Positions 61,630 to 64,000 of a stretch of DNA of 64,000 nt are shown one piece after another; the stretch's first letter is position 1; each line of letters opens with the position of its first letter. The notes under the pieces are model-generated. The model was not told where the DNA came from. It worked only from the letters and a program-made list of their open reading frames with translations, and searched no databases. This DNA is from JAANXG01 sp963731035 (GTDB taxonomy: Bacteria > Pseudomonadota > Gammaproteobacteria > Arenicellales > JAANXG01): NCBI GenBank assembly GCA_963731035.1, contig CAVSUY010000017.1:310001-374000 (forward strand), in the 5' to 3' direction. Both the position numbers and the translations under genes were made by a program.

Positions 61630-64000
61630 TTAGGCGCTCTTGGAGGCCGGAATCACCCCGCTGAGCATGGGTGCCAGGTACCGTCCGGTATAGGAAGCCT
61701 CAATATGGCAGATCTCTTCCGGGGTGCCGCGGGCCACCAGCTCGCCTCCCGCGTCGCCGCCTTCAGGGCCCAGATCGATGATCCAGTCGGCGGTCTTGAT
61801 GACATCCAGATTGTGCTCGATAACGACGATGGTATTGCCGTGGTCACGCAGTCGATGCAGCACATGCAGCAGGTTCTTGACGTCATGAAAGTGTAGTCCA
61901 GTGGTGGGCTCGTCGAGGATGTACAAGGTCTTCCCGGTGTCACGCTTGGACAGCTCCCGGGACAATTTGATCCGCTGCGCCTCGCCGCCAGACAGGGTGG
62001 TGGCGCTCTGCCCCAGCCGGATATAGCTCAATCCCACATCCACCAGTGTATCGAGCTTGCGCTTGATCACCGGGATGGCATAGAAGAATTCGGCTGCCTG
62101 CTCGACGGTCATTTCCAGCACTTCGTGGATATTCCGGCCCTTATAGTGAATCTCCAGGGTCTCCCTGTTGTAGCGCTTGCCCTTGCACTCGTCGCAGGCC
62201 ACGTATATGTCCGGCAGGAAGTGCATCTCCACCTTGATCATCCCATCCCCCTGGCAGGCTTCGCAGCGGCCGCCGCGCACGTTGAAGGAGAAGCGGCCGG
62301 GCTTGTATCCGCGCGCCCGGGCCTCGGGGGTGGAAGCAAACAGATCACGGATCGGCGTAAACAGCCCGGTATAGGTGGCCGGATTGGAGCGCGGGGTTCT
62401 GCCGATCGGGCTCTGGTCTATATCGATCACCTTGTCGATATGCTCGATACCCTCCACCGCGTCGTGGACCGCGGGCGTGTGCTGGCCGCGGTATACCTTC
62501 TCGGCCACGGCGGGAAACAGGGTGTCGTTGATCAGCGTTGACTTGCCCGAACCCGAAACCCCGGTGATACAGGTGAAAAGCCCCACCGGGATGTCGACGT
62601 CGAGGTTGCGCAGGTTGTGTCCGCGCGCTCCGGTGAGCCTCAACAGTCGCGTGGCATCGTAGGGTACCCGCTTCGCCGGCACCTCGATGCGCTCGGTACC
62701 GGCGAGGTAGCGGCCGGTAAGGGAGTCCGGGTTGGTCTCAATCTCCCCGGGCGTGCCCTGGGCGACCACCCGTCCGCCGTGCACGCCGGCGCCGGGTCCC
62801 AGGTCCAGGACGTGGTCGGCATGCCTGATCGCCTCTTCATCGTGTTCAACCACGATGACCGTGTTGCCGAGGTCACGCAGGCGCGTGAGGGTGTCAAGCA
62901 GCCGGTCGTTGTCCCGCTGGTGCAGTCCGATCGAGGGTTCGTCGAGTACGTACATCACCCCTACGAGTCCGGAGCCGATCTGCGACGCCAGCCGTATCCG
63001 CTGGGCTTCGCCCCCCGAGAGGGTCTCGGCCGAGCGGTCGAGGGACAGGTACTCCAGGCCGACGTTCACCAGGAATCCGAGCCGCTCCACGATCTCCTTG
63101 ACGATCTTCTCCGCGATGCGGGCCCGGTGACCGGTCAGTGCCAGCCTTGCGAAAAAGTCATGGGCGCGGCCGATGGACATGCCGGTGATGTCGTGGATGG
63201 CATGACTGGCGACGAACACGTGCCGCGCCTCGAGGCGGAGCCGCGAGCCGCTGCAGGTCTCGCAGGGCTGGGAATTGATGAAGCGAGCAAGTTCTTCCCG
63301 TACGCTGTTGGACTCCGTCTCCCGGTACCGTCGCTCCATATTGTTTACCACCCCTTCGAAGCGGTGGGTGCGCTGGAACGACCGTCCGCGACCGCGCAGG
63401 TAGGTGAACTTGACCTTCTCGTCGCCGCTGCCGTACAGAATTGCATCCCTTATACGCGCGGGCAGCTTGTTGAACGGCTTGCCCGTGTCGAAGCCGTAAT
63501 GCCGGGACAGGCATTTGAGCAGGTTGAAATAGAAGACGTTGCGGCGGTCCCAGCCTTGGATCGCTCCTTCCGCGAGACTCAGAGTGTCATCGAACACGAT
63601 GCGGCCGGGGTCGAAGAACTGCTCGACCCCCAGGCCGTCGCAGGCCGGGCAGGCGCCGGCGGGATTGTTGAACGAGAACAGCCTCGGCTCGAGCTCCTGC
63701 AGGGAATAGCCGCAGTAGGGACAGGCATAGCGCGACGAGAACACCCATTCAATCTCCTTCGGATTGTTCTCGTCCGGCAGCACCGAGACCTTGGCCAGGC
63801 CCTCGGTGAGCCCCAGGCAGGTCTCGAAGGATTCGGCGAGGCGCTGCTCGTTGCCCGGCCTCGTTACGTACCGGTCCACCACCACTTCGATGGTGTGCTT
63901 GAAGTTCTTCTTCAGCTTCGGCGGGTCCTCGAGCTCCACGACGTCGCCGTCCACCCGGGCGCGTATGAAGCCTTGACCGAGCAGGCGTTCGAACAGGTTC
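61630..64000 (-). CDS. uvrA: Excinuclease ABC subunit A (partial, cut by right edge)
   Basis: The visible 789 codons cover most of UvrA; the N-terminal end, including the first Walker A, is beyond the window (frame open to position 64000). CPYCGYSLQELEPRLFSFNN then PAGACPACDG is a zinc module, the first signature is TLSGGEAQRIRLASQIGSGL with VLDEPSIGLHQRDN, then GVSGSGKSTLINDTL (second Walker A), CEACQGDGMIKVEMHF then CDECKG (zinc finger), and LSGGEAQRIKLSRELSKRDT with ILDEPTTGLHFHD. UvrA finds bulky DNA lesions with UvrB. It is 24 nt upstream of the skp-like gene on the same strand. A GTG at 63954 is internal, not the start. Confidence 0.96.
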   Translation of the reverse strand, partial: NLFERLLGQGFIRARVDGDVVELEDPPKLKKNFKHTIEVVVDRYVTRPGNEQRLAESFETCLGLTEGLAKVSVLPDENNPKEIEWVFSSRYACPYCGYSLQELEPRLFSFNNPAGACPACDGLGVEQFFDPGRIVFDDTLSLAEGAIQGWDRRNVFYFNLLKCLSRHYGFDTGKPFNKLPARIRDAILYGSGDEKVKFTYLRGRGRSFQRTHRFEGVVNNMERRYRETESNSVREELARFINSQPCETCSGSRLRLEARHVFVASHAIHDITGMSIGRAHDFFARLALTGHRARIAEKIVKEIVERLGFLVNVGLEYLSLDRSAETLSGGEAQRIRLASQIGSGLVGVMYVLDEPSIGLHQRDNDRLLDTLTRLRDLGNTVIVVEHDEEAIRHADHVLDLGPGAGVHGGRVVAQGTPGEIETNPDSLTGRYLAGTERIEVPAKRVPYDATRLLRLTGARGHNLRNLDVDIPVGLFTCITGVSGSGKSTLINDTLFPAVAEKVYRGQHTPAVHDAVEGIEHIDKVIDIDQSPIGRTPRSNPATYTGLFTPIRDLFASTPEARARGYKPGRFSFNVRGGRCEACQGDGMIKVEMHFLPDIYVACDECKGKRYNRETLEIHYKGRNIHEVLEMTVEQAAEFFYAIPVIKRKLDTLVDVGLSYIRLGQSATTLSGGEAQRIKLSRELSKRDTGKTLYILDEPTTGLHFHDVKNLLHVLHRLRDHGNTIVVIEHNLDVIKTADWIIDLGPEGGDAGGELVARGTPEEICHIEASYTGRYLAPMLSGVIPASKSA

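Overview
The window is a 64 kb chromosomal segment of a GC-rich gammaproteobacterium. Support for this: the block tRNA-Thr/Tyr/Gly/Thr–tuf–tRNA-Trp–secE–nusG–rplKAJL–rpoBC–rpsL–rpsG–fusA–tuf–S10–spc–alpha is in the classic gammaproteobacterial order, and birA–coaX and a homodimeric-type aceE–aceF–lpd operon flank it. A TRAP transporter closely resembling the ectoine system TeaABC, followed by a UspA protein in the position of TeaD, suggests a marine or halotolerant organism. The genus cannot be fixed from sequence alone.

Layout. 1–3200 (minus): branched-chain amino acid type ABC transporter (livK, livG, livF, livH cut by the left edge). 3288–5693 (plus): birA, coaX and a SPOR-domain protein, followed by a 163-bp MITE-like palindromic element. 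6003–7734: a strong promoter, four tRNAs and tuf copy 1. 7735–8322: REP-like hairpins and a 111-bp tandem array. 8323–20373: tRNA-Trp, secE, nusG, rplK, rplA, an L10 leader, rplJ, rplL, rpoB, rpoC. 20755–25346: str operon with its own promoter, ending in tuf copy 2. 25433–38999: S10, spc and alpha operons, closed by an intrinsic terminator. 39090–41923: oligopeptidase B translationally coupled to a SAM-hydrolase-like DUF62 gene. 42047–43114 (minus): an orphan GT-B glycosyltransferase. 43133–43349: a second small inverted-repeat element. 43346–49603 (minus): lpd, aceF, aceE. 49746–52049 (minus): maeB. 52443–55809: serA, serC and a DUF1015 gene. 56135–59601: TRAP transporter plus UspA. 59664–60884: serB. 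61021–64000 (minus): Skp/OmpH-like protein and uvrA, cut by the right edge.

Most genes serve translation, transcription and protein export, with pyruvate/malate metabolism and the complete serine pathway (serA, serC, serB) at the right. No phage, CRISPR array, toxin–antitoxin or defence cluster was seen. The least ordinary items are: the two apparently identical tuf genes, whose synonymous codons (ATA, ACG, GCG, GGG) are quite unlike their neighbours; the 111-bp tandem array in the tuf–secE gap; two MITE-like elements placed exactly at stop codons; and a DUF1015 protein with a ParB/sulfiredoxin-like DGHHR motif embedded in the serine operon.
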